A stretch of DNA of 64,000 nt, from contig NZ_LT629733.1 in assembly GCF_900104785.1 (NCBI RefSeq), positions 714,501-778,500 of the forward strand, given 5' to 3'. Of the stretch, positions 17,182 to 27,005 are shown in pieces. A model generated the notes under the pieces. It saw nothing but the letters and a program-made list of their open reading frames with translations, ran no database searches and was not told the DNA's origin. The position numbers were made by a program, and so were the translations under genes. This DNA is from Formosa sp. Hel1_31_208 (lineage in GTDB: Bacteria > Bacteroidota > Bacteroidia > Flavobacteriales > Flavobacteriaceae). Each line of letters begins with the position of its first letter. Position 1 is the first letter of the stretch.

Positions 17182-20100
17182 ATGTTATCTCATATTATAA
17201 AATTTAGCCTAAGGAATAAATTTATTATTCTGTTATTTACTCTATTTGTCATCGGTTTCGGATTGTATTCGCTATCAAAAATTCCTATTGGTGCTGTTCC
17301 AGATGTTACCAATAATCAAGTTCAGGTAATTACCACATCACGTAACCTTTCAACACAGGATATGGAACAGTTTATTACCTATCCTGTAGAATTAGAGATG
17401 GCGAATCTTCCTGGAGTGGAAGAAATTCGTTCGGTGTCTAAATTTGGATTATCGGTAGTGACTATAGTATTCAATGATGATATTGGGACTTACTTACCAC
17501 GACAACTTATTGCAGAAAAAATTAAATCGGCTTCAGAGAACATACCAGATGGTTTTGGAACTCCAGAAATGGGGCCAATCACTACGGGTCTTGGAGAAAT
17601 TTACCAATACATTCTAGATGTAGAACCAGAATATAAAAATGAATATACAGCACAAGATCTGCGTACGATTCAAGATTGGATTGTAAAACGTCAATTATCA
17701 GGAATTCCTGGAGTGGTAGAAGTCAATACTTGGGGTGGTTTCTTAAAACAATATGAAGTCGCAATAAATACCCAAAAGCTTAATGCGATGCACATTTCTG
17801 CCCATGACGTTTTTAACGCACTTGAGACTAATAATAGTATCACAGGTGGTGGTTACATAGAAAAGGTGAACCAAGCCTATTTTATAAGAGGAGATGGCTT
17901 AGTCACTAGCTTGGAAGATATTGAAAATATTGTTGTAAAAAACACTTCGGGTATTCCTATTTATATCAAAGATGTAGCTAAGGTAGGTTTCGGTAATGCA
18001 CTGCGATTTGGAGCAATCACAGGAAATGGGGAAGGTGAAAAAGTGTTGGGTCAGGTGATGATGCTGAAAGGCGCAAATTCAAAAGAAGTTATTGATGCCG
18101 TAAAAGATCGGGTTGCCACAATTTCAAAATCATTGCCTAAAGGGGTTTACATTAATGCCTTTCTAGATCGTAGTGAGTTAATAGGAAGAACAACGTTTAC
18201 AGTAACTGAAAATCTTGTTTTAGGATGTCTTATAGTGGTCTTTGTTGTGGTATTACTGTTAGGTAATTGGCGTTCGGGTTTAGTGGTGGCATCTGTGATT
18301 CCTTTGTGTTTGTTGTTTGCATTGTCCTTGATGTACATCTTTGGAGTGGATGCGAACCTTATGAGTTTAGGCGCAATTGATTTCGGAATAATTATCGATG
18401 GTGCTGTTATTATTGTTGAATTTATAGCATTTAGAATCACAGAGAAACAAGGAGAGTTTTCTAAATTGAAGGCCAATGAAATCCAATCTGTTAAAGATGA
18501 AATTACTTTCCTTGGTGCTTCAAAAATGATGAATTCAGCTATTTTTGGTCAGCTTATTATTCTTATTGTCTTTATCCCTATTCTTTCATTAAGTGGTGTT
18601 GAGGGTAAAATGTTTAAACCGATGGCCCTAACCTTCAGTTTTGCGTTGATTGGAGCCATGATTTTTTGTTTTACTTATGTTCCAGTGGCAGCTTCTTTAT
18701 TTCTTAAACCATCAAAGGCCTCAAAAAATAATATTTCTATACGTTTAATGCGTTGGCTTAATAGATTGTACGAACCAACAATTCATTGGGCACTACAAAG
18801 TAAAAAGTTGGTATTGAGTGTCGCTATCGCACTACTAGCTGTGTCAGCCTATTTGTTTGCAAATATGGGAGGAGAGTTTGTCCCCACTTTAGATGAAGGC
18901 GATTTTGTAATCCAACCCGTCCTCAGAACAGGAACTTCCTTGAGTGAAACTGTAGAGATTACCACAAAAATAGAAAGGATCTTATTGGATAACTTCCCAG
19001 AAGTAAAACAGGTAGTTACCAGAATAGGTGCAGCAGAAGTACCTACAGACCCGATGTCTATGGAAGAGAGTGATGTTATTATCGTATTGAAGCCGAAAAA
19101 AGAGTGGGTTTCGGCTTCTACTAAAGATGAATTAGCAGATAAATTTAAGGAGGCATTGACAATAATACCAGGGATGGAAGTAGAGTTTACTCAACCTATT
19201 GAGATGCGTTTTAATGAACTAATTACAGGAGTTAGAGCAGATATTGCAATCAAAATATTTGGAGAAAATCTAGACATACTTTCTAAAAAGGGATCTGAAA
19301 TAAAAGCGTTGATTCAAAATGTTGAAGGAGCCGCAGATATTTCTGTAGAAAAAATTGATGGTTTACCCCAAATGAGCGTAAAGTATAATCGAGCGAAGGT
19401 AGCTCGTTATGGATTAAATATTGAAGACCTCAACAATATGTTGTCTATGGGGTTTGCTGGACGAACCGTGGGTAGCGTTTTTGAAGGGGAAAAGCGTTTC
19501 GATTTGGTTGTAAGATTAGATGCGTCCAAACGACGGGATATTAATAATATTAAAAACCTCTATGTGGATCTACCAAATGGAGGTAAGGTTCCTTTGAGCG
19601 AATTAGCAGAAATTACTTACCAAAAAGGCGCTGCTAAAATTTCACGAGATGATACAAGAAGACGTATTGTCGTTGGAATTAACGTAAGAAATCGAGATTT
19701 AGAATCTGTTGTTGCTGATGTTCAAAACCTTATCGATACTAATGTTAAATTACCTGTTGGGTATACCATTACGTATGGAGGACAATTTGAGAACCTACAA
19801 AATGCGAAATCACGCTTATTAATTGCTGTGCCAATTGCTCTCATTCTCATATTTTTAATGCTCTACTTTGCATTTAATTCCATTAAAGACGCCCTTTTAA
19901 TTTACTCTGCAATTCCGTTAGCTGCAGTAGGAGGGATATTATTTCTTTGGATACGCGACATGCCTTTTAGTATTTCAGCAGGAGTTGGTTTTATTGCACT
20001 TTTTGGGATTGCCGTACTCAATGGTATTGTGCTTATTGAACATTTTAAAGAATTAAAACAAGAAGGAATTGAAGACATGGAAACGCTTATTAAACAAGGG

Positions 20101-21513
20101 ACTAAAGATAGATTACGTGCCGTCTTATTAACTGCAGCGGCAGCAGCTCTTGGTTTTCTGCCAATGGCTATCTCGACGAATGCAGGAGCAGAGGTTCAAA
20201 GGCCATTGGCTACAGTGGTTATAGGTGGTTTGGTTACGGCTACTTTACTGACTTTGATTGTACTCCCTGTATTGTATTCCTACTTCAATAGTACTAAAAA
20301 GAAATCCTTCAAATTTAGGAAAAATACACGTTTTGGCATTATCGTATTGATGAGTTTATATTCGTCAATCTCTTTTAGTCAGGAGAAATCAGTAATACTT
20401 GGCGAATTAATAACAATAGCCGTCGACAACAACGCTGGGCTTAAGGCGAATAAATTGAAGGTTAATCAATCTGATGTGTTAATTAATACGGCTTTTGATT
20501 TTGATAAAACCGAAGTTTATTATTCTTATGATGAGAATAATTTAGCCTTCAATAATCAACCTATTCGTGTTTTTGGAATACAACAAGATTTTAAATTTCC
20601 AACGGTTTATTTTGCTGGTAAAAGGTTGAATTCCGCAAACTATGATCTAGAATTATCAAACTATGCAATAAAAGAAAAAGTATTAAAAAGAAAGGTGACC
20701 TCCAATTATTATGAATACTTGCATGCCCTAGAAAAAGAATACATTTATAAACGTTTAGATAGTTTATATCAAAATTTTGCAACAATTGCTAAAAGACGTT
20801 TTGAATTAGGAGAAACTAATTATTTGGAGAAAATCACTGCGCAGTCGAAACAAAAACAAATAAATCTCAATTTATCAAAAGCGCAACAAGAGCTTGATGT
20901 GGCTTTTACACAATTGATGGCTGTCGTTCAAAGTGAAGATACACTAATCATTGAAAAAGAGCCGCTGACAAAGATTCCTTTAGAATCAATTAGTATAAAT
21001 AGTAGCCCTGAAATACAATATTTTAAGAATAAAATGTCCCTATTCCAAGCTAAACGTAAGTTTGAGAAACAACAATTATTACCAGACATTAGTCTTAATT
21101 ATTTCCAAGGGACTAATTCAGGACTCAACACAAATTTGACTGGTTATCAATTTGGATTGAAGATTCCATTACTTTTTAATGCACAGTCCTCTCGCATCAA
21201 AGCTTCAAGAATTGCGCAAGATATTGCTGAAGAGGAATCACATAATTTTGAAATTATTTTAAATACTAAATATCAAGAACTACAATCTGAATTAATACAA
21301 TATGAAGAAGCTTTAGCATATTTTGAAAACGAAGGTGCTTCGCTCGCTGATGAAATTCTAAAAACAGCTAATAGCAGTTTTAAAAATGGAGAAATTGATT
21401 TCTACCAATATATTATAAGTGTTGAAAATGCTTATGAAATACAACTCGACCATCTTCAACATCTCAATAGTTACAATCAAACTATTATTAAACTTAATTA
21501 TTTAACCTTTTAA
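17182..21513 (+). CDS. CzcA/CusA-type heavy-metal RND pump fused to TolC-like channel
   Basis: A 1443-aa fusion. Residues 1 to about 1040 are a heavy-metal-efflux RND transporter: N-terminal IPIGAVPDVTNNQVQV, the TM4 proton-relay line DFGIIIDGAVIIVE (about 399-412; the spacing of D, D and E fits CzcA Asp402, Asp408 and Glu415), and GGEFVPTLDEGDFVIQP. Near residues 1049-1070 there is a second signal-peptide-like segment (FGIIVLMSLYSSISFSQEK), followed by a TolC/OEP-like outer-membrane channel domain with coiled-coil repeats to the end. Together with the adaptor encoded next, one operon supplies all three parts of the trans-envelope pump. Likely substrates are Zn, Co, Cd, Ni or Cu. Confidence 0.92.
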   Translation: MLSHIIKFSLRNKFIILLFTLFVIGFGLYSLSKIPIGAVPDVTNNQVQVITTSRNLSTQDMEQFITYPVELEMANLPGVEEIRSVSKFGLSVVTIVFNDDIGTYLPRQLIAEKIKSASENIPDGFGTPEMGPITTGLGEIYQYILDVEPEYKNEYTAQDLRTIQDWIVKRQLSGIPGVVEVNTWGGFLKQYEVAINTQKLNAMHISAHDVFNALETNNSITGGGYIEKVNQAYFIRGDGLVTSLEDIENIVVKNTSGIPIYIKDVAKVGFGNALRFGAITGNGEGEKVLGQVMMLKGANSKEVIDAVKDRVATISKSLPKGVYINAFLDRSELIGRTTFTVTENLVLGCLIVVFVVVLLLGNWRSGLVVASVIPLCLLFALSLMYIFGVDANLMSLGAIDFGIIIDGAVIIVEFIAFRITEKQGEFSKLKANEIQSVKDEITFLGASKMMNSAIFGQLIILIVFIPILSLSGVEGKMFKPMALTFSFALIGAMIFCFTYVPVAASLFLKPSKASKNNISIRLMRWLNRLYEPTIHWALQSKKLVLSVAIALLAVSAYLFANMGGEFVPTLDEGDFVIQPVLRTGTSLSETVEITTKIERILLDNFPEVKQVVTRIGAAEVPTDPMSMEESDVIIVLKPKKEWVSASTKDELADKFKEALTIIPGMEVEFTQPIEMRFNELITGVRADIAIKIFGENLDILSKKGSEIKALIQNVEGAADISVEKIDGLPQMSVKYNRAKVARYGLNIEDLNNMLSMGFAGRTVGSVFEGEKRFDLVVRLDASKRRDINNIKNLYVDLPNGGKVPLSELAEITYQKGAAKISRDDTRRRIVVGINVRNRDLESVVADVQNLIDTNVKLPVGYTITYGGQFENLQNAKSRLLIAVPIALILIFLMLYFAFNSIKDALLIYSAIPLAAVGGILFLWIRDMPFSISAGVGFIALFGIAVLNGIVLIEHFKELKQEGIEDMETLIKQGTKDRLRAVLLTAAAAALGFLPMAISTNAGAEVQRPLATVVIGGLVTATLLTLIVLPVLYSYFNSTKKKSFKFRKNTRFGIIVLMSLYSSISFSQEKSVILGELITIAVDNNAGLKANKLKVNQSDVLINTAFDFDKTEVYYSYDENNLAFNNQPIRVFGIQQDFKFPTVYFAGKRLNSANYDLELSNYAIKEKVLKRKVTSNYYEYLHALEKEYIYKRLDSLYQNFATIAKRRFELGETNYLEKITAQSKQKQINLNLSKAQQELDVAFTQLMAVVQSEDTLIIEKEPLTKIPLESISINSSPEIQYFKNKMSLFQAKRKFEKQQLLPDISLNYFQGTNSGLNTNLTGYQFGLKIPLLFNAQSSRIKASRIAQDIAEEESHNFEIILNTKYQELQSELIQYEEALAYFENEGASLADEILKTANSSFKNGEIDFYQYIISVENAYEIQLDHLQHLNSYNQTIIKLNYLTF

Positions 21514-21522
21514 ACTAAACTA

Positions 21523-22659
21523 ATGATACGTACCAAGCATACAGTCTATACAGTCTTTTTATTCATCTTATTTTCAGGCTGCGCAAATACTGATAAAGAA
21601 ACTCAAAAGATCGGTTCACAAAACAAAGATGATCGTATAAGTATATCTAAAGCCCAATTTGATCAAAATGAAATGGCTTTAGGAATGACAGAAGAAATGG
21701 CGTTTCCAATAAGTGTGTCTGTGAATGGGATGATTGATGTTCCTCCTGAAAATAAGGCAGTCGTAAATTCTACAATGGGAGGTTATATAAAAACAACATT
21801 ACTTTTAGAGGGTGATACCGTTACAAAAGGGCAACCGTTGGTAACACTTGAAAATCCTGAATATATAGCCTTGCAGCAGAAGTATATGGAAGTGAAAGAG
21901 CAATTGAATTACTTAAAAGCTGAATATGACCGCCAAAAAACTATGTGGGAAGAAAATATAACCTCCCAAAAGAGTTTTTTAAAAGCAGAAAGCACTTATA
22001 AAACGGCAATGGCTCAATACAATGGCCTAAGAAAACAACTAGCAATGCTTAATATATCACCAGCAAATGTTGAAAAGGGCAATATCACTTCTATTATTAC
22101 ATTGTATGCTCCTATAAGTGGGAGTATTACTAAAGTGAATGTCTCTAAAGGGACCTATGTGTCTCCAGCCACATCTGTTATGGAGATTATCGATAATGCA
22201 CATATTCACTTAGAATTATCTGCTTTTGAAAAGGATATTATGAAGATCAAAAAGGGGCAGAAAATCCTCTTTACTATTCCTGAGGCATCCAAAGAGACCT
22301 ATGATGCAGAAGTATATTTGGTTGGAACGTCGTTAGATGCCAATAGAACAATAAAAATTCATGGGCATCCAATAGATGAATCTAATAAATTCTTAACAGG
22401 AATGTTTGTGAATGCTCATATTATCACCGCTGAAAAAATTACAAGCGTGGTAAACGAATCTGCCCTTGTAGAGGTTGATGGCGAATACTATGTTTTGGTT
22501 TTAGATGAACGCAATGAATTCGATTATTACTTTAAAAAAGTGAAAGTCAATATTGGAAATACGATCAACGGATATACAGAGTTAATAGATGACAACGCTC
22601 TTTCAATTAAGGACCATCTATTGGTAAAAGGTAGTTTTGGCCTGTTAGGTGAGGAATAA
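21523..22659 (+). CDS. RND efflux periplasmic adaptor subunit (CzcB/CusB type)
   Basis: A 378-aa membrane fusion protein that links the pump to the outer-membrane channel. It is a lipoprotein: the lipobox is LFSGC with Cys at residue 20. It then has the split biotinyl-lipoyl domain (VVNSTMGGYIKTTLLLEGD and TLYAPISGSITKVNVSKGTY), a helical hairpin between them (about 115-165) and a beta-barrel part. It begins nine bases after the pump gene stop, so the two belong to one operon. Metal specificity is not readable from the sequence. Confidence 0.92.
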   Translation: MIRTKHTVYTVFLFILFSGCANTDKETQKIGSQNKDDRISISKAQFDQNEMALGMTEEMAFPISVSVNGMIDVPPENKAVVNSTMGGYIKTTLLLEGDTVTKGQPLVTLENPEYIALQQKYMEVKEQLNYLKAEYDRQKTMWEENITSQKSFLKAESTYKTAMAQYNGLRKQLAMLNISPANVEKGNITSIITLYAPISGSITKVNVSKGTYVSPATSVMEIIDNAHIHLELSAFEKDIMKIKKGQKILFTIPEASKETYDAEVYLVGTSLDANRTIKIHGHPIDESNKFLTGMFVNAHIITAEKITSVVNESALVEVDGEYYVLVLDERNEFDYYFKKVKVNIGNTINGYTELIDDNALSIKDHLLVKGSFGLLGEE

Positions 22660-22685
22660 ATAATAGTGAATAAGCGTGTCTATTG

Positions 22686-22716
22686 TTGTACCAAATGAAA
22701 ATTTTAGCTATTTTTG
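22686..22716 (+). promoter_or_regulatory. Promoter of the mntR-tro operon
   Basis: TTG (22686-22688), a 20-base spacer and TATTTTTG (22709-22716) fit the Flavobacterium promoter pattern TTG-N17-23-TAnnTTTG. The expected start of transcription falls at about 22722, immediately at the edge of the palindrome at 22724. Confidence 0.65.
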
Positions 22717-22723
22717 AAATATA

Positions 22724-22739
22724 TTTAAGTATACTTAAA
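22724..22739. promoter_or_regulatory. Perfect 16-bp palindrome, candidate MntR/DtxR operator
   Basis: TTTAAGTATACTTAAA is its own reverse complement. It sits across the expected transcription start, 21 bases before the ATG of the DtxR/MntR-family gene. Known MntR/DtxR-family operators are AT-rich inverted repeats of similar size (TTTAGG-type half sites), so autoregulation by the adjacent protein is likely, with metal-bound repressor blocking the operon. Confidence 0.65.
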
Positions 22740-22760
22740 AAATAATTAAAGTCTCTATAA

Positions 22761-23417
22761 ATGTCAGTAGCTATTGAAAACTTTGTAAAAGCAATTTATA
22801 ACAACGATAAACATGATATTAAAGACACCAAACCTGGCAATATTGCGAAACAACTTGGTATTTCTAATGCAGCGGCCACTGATATGGCTAAAAAGTTGGC
22901 TCTAAAAGAACTGTTGCATTATGAAAAATATCAAAAATTGCAGCTTACCGAAAAAGGGACTAAGATGGCACTCAATGTTGTAAGAAAGCATCGACTTTGG
23001 GAAGCTTTTTTATTCAAAATGTTTGATATGTCGTTGCATGATATTCATCGTGAAGCGGAACTTTTAGAACATCAAACCTCAGACTTATTAGCAGAAAAGA
23101 TAAGTAATTATTTAGGTCATCCAAAGTTTGATCCTCATGGAGACCCTATTCCCAATGCTTACGGTGAAATTACGACTATAGATACCTCAATATCACTTTC
23201 CGAAGCAAAAGAAGGAAAAACCTATATCATTGCTCGATTAATGAGTAATGATAAAGAGTTCTTTGATTTCTGTGCACAAAATGGAATTAAATACAGAAAT
23301 GCATTAAAGGTTTCAAAGCAATTTACCGCAAATAAAATGACTCAAATAACTATTGGAACGAATACAATTGTATTGAATGAAGATTTCACTAAAATCATTT
23401 ATGTTGATGAAAACTAA
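22761..23417 (+). CDS. Metal-dependent transcriptional regulator, DtxR/MntR family
   Basis: A 218-aa repressor. Residues 1-65 are a winged helix (PGNIAKQLGISNAAATDMAK, wing LQLTEKGTKMAL), residues 65-140 the dimerisation and metal-binding domain with HREAELLEH (ExxEH, as in the MntR metal site) and a basic, His-containing RKHRLWEAFLFK, and residues about 150-218 an SH3-like FeoA-type domain. Such proteins bind Mn(II) or Fe(II) and repress metal importers. It heads the operon that encodes the Tro-type ABC importer, and a perfect palindrome lies just before it. Confidence 0.92.
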   Translation: MSVAIENFVKAIYNNDKHDIKDTKPGNIAKQLGISNAAATDMAKKLALKELLHYEKYQKLQLTEKGTKMALNVVRKHRLWEAFLFKMFDMSLHDIHREAELLEHQTSDLLAEKISNYLGHPKFDPHGDPIPNAYGEITTIDTSISLSEAKEGKTYIIARLMSNDKEFFDFCAQNGIKYRNALKVSKQFTANKMTQITIGTNTIVLNEDFTKIIYVDEN

Positions 23418-24216
23418 AAACCTCAATCTACTGAGTTTCTTTTTTCTCTTCTGCTCAACAGCATTATTTGCCCAGAATGATAATAACCAAGAAACTCCGT
23501 CTGAACCATTGGTTACAGATAGGCCTGATGCCACCGAGTCGCCAACAACAATAGTACCCGGTTTTATTCAGGTGGAAACAGGAGGGGCTTATGAGAGCTT
23601 TAAGGATAATATTATTAAGTTTGAAACTTATACTTATAACACTACTTTGGTGCGATTAGGACTACTTGATAATCTCGAATTACGTTTGGGATGGAATTTT
23701 ACTGAAGGCAGAAATTCGATAAATAGCAATCTATGGAGTGATGTCACAAGTGGCTTCAGTCCATTATTGCTCGGGACTAAAATTGCAGTTACTGAAGAAA
23801 AAGGATGGCGACCACAAATAGGAGTATTAGGACATGTCTATCTACCGTTTACTGCAGGTGAAGACTATAAGCCAGAAACGACAGGCGTTGATTTTATTTT
23901 TGCATTTGCACATACCTTAAGTGAACGATCAAGTCTAGGATATAACCTTGGAGCCAGATGGCAAGATGATTCTCCTGAAGCATCATATATATACTCAATG
24001 TCTTACGGATATAGTCTTACAGATACATTGGGAACATATATAGAGATTTACGGAAATGTGCCTGAAAATAGTAAAGCCAATCACCTGTGGGATGCTGGCC
24101 TTACCTACTTAATATCTAATAATGTGCAATTAGATGCCACAGTTGGTTCTGGTATTACAGCAGATCAAGATTTATTACTTAGTGCAGGTGTGAGCTTTAG
24201 ATTACCAACTAAATAA
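23407..24216 (+). CDS. Outer-membrane-type transporter (phenol_MetA_deg-like)
   Basis: A 269-aa beta-rich protein. ATG 23407 gives a signal peptide (MKTKNLNLLSFFFLFCSTAL, cleaved after AQ) and overlaps the regulator gene by 11 bases; a nearby ATG at 23401 is also possible. The mature start PLVTDRPDATESPTTIVPGF is the hallmark of the MetA-pathway/phenol-degradation-like transporter family (PF13557), which are small predicted outer-membrane barrels. The many alternating aromatic and polar strands agree. Its place between the metal regulator and the ABC importer suggests a role in passage of metal or a small chelate through the outer membrane; this is inference. Confidence 0.75.
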   Translation: MKTKNLNLLSFFFLFCSTALFAQNDNNQETPSEPLVTDRPDATESPTTIVPGFIQVETGGAYESFKDNIIKFETYTYNTTLVRLGLLDNLELRLGWNFTEGRNSINSNLWSDVTSGFSPLLLGTKIAVTEEKGWRPQIGVLGHVYLPFTAGEDYKPETTGVDFIFAFAHTLSERSSLGYNLGARWQDDSPEASYIYSMSYGYSLTDTLGTYIEIYGNVPENSKANHLWDAGLTYLISNNVQLDATVGSGITADQDLLLSAGVSFRLPTK

Positions 24217-24223
24217 AAACAGA

Positions 24224-25141
24224 ATGAAAACTATAAAACAAATAATATTAGTACTAATCATAACCACTCTTTTTGGCTGTAAAACAGACCAACAAACCAA
24301 TGGCAAATTAAACGTTGTTACGACCACCACTATGATTAGTGATTTGGTTGAAAATATTGGTGGAGATTATATTAATATCAATGGCTTGATGGGTAGTGGT
24401 GTCGATCCACATTTATACAAAGCTAGTGAAGGTGATGTGTCCAAATTAGTAAATGCAGATATCATTTTCTATAATGGTTTGCACCTTGAAGGAAAACTTG
24501 TTGAGGTTTTTGAAAAGATGGGAAGTAAAACTAAAACCCAAATAGCCTTAGGTGAAGAACTAGATAAATCTACTTTAATAGGTTCTGATTATTTTGCATC
24601 TAACTATGATCCGCACGTATGGTTTGATATCAATTATTACAGACAATTTGCAACTAAGGTAACCAAAGTACTTGCTGAAAAAGATCCTAAAAATAAAGAA
24701 GCCTACTATGCTAACGAGAGGGAATACATTGCAAAATTATTTCTATTAGAAAGTGACATTAAGGCGGTTATTGAAACGCTCCCAAAAGAAAAACGCATCT
24801 TGGTTACAGCTCACGATGCATTTAATTACTTCGGAAAAGCATATGATTTTGAGGTCTTAGGATTACAAGGATTATCCACAGCCACTGAGGCAGGAGTTCA
24901 GGATGTGCAAAAACTCTCAGCCTTTATTATTGAAAGAGACATTAAAGCTATTTTTGTTGAAAGTTCTGTGCCTAAACGAACCATAGAAGCTTTGCAGGCG
25001 GCAGTAAAATCAAAAGGCCACAACGTCAGTATTGGTGGTACCTTATATTCAGATGCGCTTGGAACATTAGGAACCGAAGAAGGCACCTATATTGGTATGT
25101 TTGAATATAATGTCAATACTATTGTAAACGCGTTAAAATGA
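24224..25141 (+). CDS. Metal ABC transporter substrate-binding lipoprotein
   Basis: A 305-aa cluster A-I (TroA/ZnuA/MntC) binding protein. The lipobox is TLFGC (Cys19). Metal ligands are seen as His in [11 protein letters not shown] (about 67), His in DPHVWFD (about 129), the His/Glu region [14 protein letters not shown] (about 195) and the final acid near the C-terminus (GTLYSDALG). There is no His-rich loop as in ZnuA, which favours Mn or Fe over Zn. It overlaps the ATPase gene by four bases (ATGA). Confidence 0.92.
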   Translation: MKTIKQIILVLIITTLFGCKTDQQTNGKLNVVTTTTMISDLVENIGGDYININGLMGSGVDPHLYKASEGDVSKLVNADIIFYNGLHLEGKLVEVFEKMGSKTKTQIALGEELDKSTLIGSDYFASNYDPHVWFDINYYRQFATKVTKVLAEKDPKNKEAYYANEREYIAKLFLLESDIKAVIETLPKEKRILVTAHDAFNYFGKAYDFEVLGLQGLSTATEAGVQDVQKLSAFIIERDIKAIFVESSVPKRTIEALQAAVKSKGHNVSIGGTLYSDALGTLGTEEGTYIGMFEYNVNTIVNALK

Positions 25142-25878
25142 TGAAAAACAAAATAGCAGTTCAAGTTGACGATTTAACAGTAGCTTATAATTATAAGCCA
25201 GTATTATGGGATATTGATCTTGAAATTCCAGAAGGTGTTCTGATGGCCATTGTTGGCCCTAATGGCGCCGGTAAATCCACACTTATTAAATCTATTTTGG
25301 GAATTTTAAAACCTATAGCAGGTAGTGTTTCTATCTACGGAAAGTCCTACGAAAAACAACGTTCTTTAGTGGCTTATGTTCCGCAAAAAGGAAGTGTTGA
25401 TTGGGATTTCCCTACCACAGCTCTTGATGTTGTAACAATGGGTACCTATGGAAGTTTAGGATGGATTAAACGCCCTAGACAAAAACAAAAGAAAGCGGCT
25501 TTAGAGGCCTTAGAAAAAGTAGGAATGCTTCCATTTAAACATCGACAAATTAGTCAATTGTCAGGAGGTCAACAACAACGCATCTTTTTGGCTAGAGCAC
25601 TGGTGCAAGAGGCTGCGATATATTTTATGGATGAGCCATTTCAAGGGGTTGATGCGACTACTGAAATTGCCATTATCAATATTTTAAAAGAACTGCGAAA
25701 GGCAGGAAAAACTGTTGTAGTAGTGCATCATGATTTACAAACGGTGCCAGAATACTTTGATTGGGTCACCTTTTTGAATGTCAAAAAAATTGCAACAGGT
25801 CCAGTTAAGGATATCTTTAATGATGATAACCTGACGAAAACCTATGGTATTAATTATAAAGTAAGTATTCAGGAATAA
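25138..25878 (+). CDS. Metal ABC transporter ATP-binding protein
   Basis: A 246-aa ABC ATPase of the Mn/Zn/Fe importer. Walker A is GPNGAGKST (about 40-48), the signature LSGGQQQR (about 141-148), Walker B IYFMDEPF (about 161-168) and the switch His in [27 protein letters not shown] is typical of the TroB/MntB/ZnuC group. ATGA overlap with the binding protein gene and TAATG overlap with the first permease gene show a tightly coupled operon. Confidence 0.95.
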   Translation: MMKNKIAVQVDDLTVAYNYKPVLWDIDLEIPEGVLMAIVGPNGAGKSTLIKSILGILKPIAGSVSIYGKSYEKQRSLVAYVPQKGSVDWDFPTTALDVVTMGTYGSLGWIKRPRQKQKKAALEALEKVGMLPFKHRQISQLSGGQQQRIFLARALVQEAAIYFMDEPFQGVDATTEIAIINILKELRKAGKTVVVVHHDLQTVPEYFDWVTFLNVKKIATGPVKDIFNDDNLTKTYGINYKVSIQE

Positions 25879-27005
25879 TGGGTATTCAAGAGTATTTTTC
25901 TTTGGTGTTTTCAGATTATACCTTACGCACCATCACACTAGGTACTGCTATTCTAGGAGCTGTAACAGGCATGCTGGGTAGTTTCGCTGTATTGCGAAAA
26001 CAAAGCCTCCTTGGTGATGCCATCTCTCATGCCGCACTACCAGGCATAGCTATTGCTTTCTTAATTACAGGAGCAAAAGACAGTAATACCTTGCTTGTTG
26101 GTGCGCTAGTAAGTGGATTGATTGGTACGTTCTGGATTAGAGGCATTGTTTCTAAAACACACTTAAAATCGGATACCGCATTAGGGTTAATTTTGTCCTT
26201 GTTTTTTGGCTTCGGAATGCTCTTGCTTACTTTTATTCAAAAACAACCTAATGCTAATCAGGCTGGATTGGATAAATATTTGTTCGGACAAGCAGCTACG
26301 TTAGTAGAACGTGATGTATGGATGATGGCCATTGTAACTGGGATGTGCTTGTTTGTATTACTCTTATTTTGGAAAGAATTTAAAATTCTATTGTTCGATA
26401 AAGACTATGCCAAAACCCTTGGGTTTAACACCAAAGCTATTGACGTTTTAATCACTAGTTTTATAGTTTTGGCTATCGTATTAGGACTGCAAACTGTTGG
26501 TGTTGTACTTATGAGCGCTATGCTATTAGCGCCTGCAGCTGCGGCAAGACAATGGACCAATAGTTTGGCTAAAATGGTTTTTTTAGCTGCTGTTTTTGGT
26601 GCCTTTTCGGGGGTTTTTGGAACAGCAATTAGTGCGAGCCAGAATAATTTATCTACAGGACCAGTAATTGTGATTGTCGCTGCTGTTTTTGTAGTGTTTT
26701 CATTTGTCTTTTCACCAAGCCGAGGTTTATTATTTAAACAGATTCGATTTATTAAAAATAGACGCGACCTAGAGTTACATAAAACCTTAGCTTTTATGTA
26801 TCATATTGCAAAGACTCACGAAAATATTTCACATCCACATGAGATCAAAATTTTGAATAATTTTCAAGGATTCACTAGAGGGACACTTAAAAAACTGGTA
26901 GAGAATAACTTCGTCACACTAAAAGGAACGACTTGGAGTTTAACTCAAGAAGGATTTAATTCGGCTTCAAATTTATATAATCAACTAACAAAGAACGATG
27001 AGTAA
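25878..27005 (+). CDS. Metal ABC transporter permease with C-terminal winged-helix-like tail
   Basis: A 375-aa protein. Residues 1 to about 285 are an ABC-3 (TroC/ZnuB) permease with about eight membrane helices and the motif QSLLGDAISHAALPGIAIA. Standard permeases stop there, but this one continues about 85 residues in the cytosol. The tail (from about 290: RRDLELHKTLAFMYHIAKTH, then FTRGTLKKLVENNFV and WSLTQEGFNSASN) looks like a winged helix of the DtxR type, including the LT-EG wing also found in the operon's regulator. Overlaps: one base with the ATPase, eight bases with the second permease. Confidence 0.9.
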   Translation: MGIQEYFSLVFSDYTLRTITLGTAILGAVTGMLGSFAVLRKQSLLGDAISHAALPGIAIAFLITGAKDSNTLLVGALVSGLIGTFWIRGIVSKTHLKSDTALGLILSLFFGFGMLLLTFIQKQPNANQAGLDKYLFGQAATLVERDVWMMAIVTGMCLFVLLLFWKEFKILLFDKDYAKTLGFNTKAIDVLITSFIVLAIVLGLQTVGVVLMSAMLLAPAAAARQWTNSLAKMVFLAAVFGAFSGVFGTAISASQNNLSTGPVIVIVAAVFVVFSFVFSPSRGLLFKQIRFIKNRRDLELHKTLAFMYHIAKTHENISHPHEIKILNNFQGFTRGTLKKLVENNFVTLKGTTWSLTQEGFNSASNLYNQLTKNDE

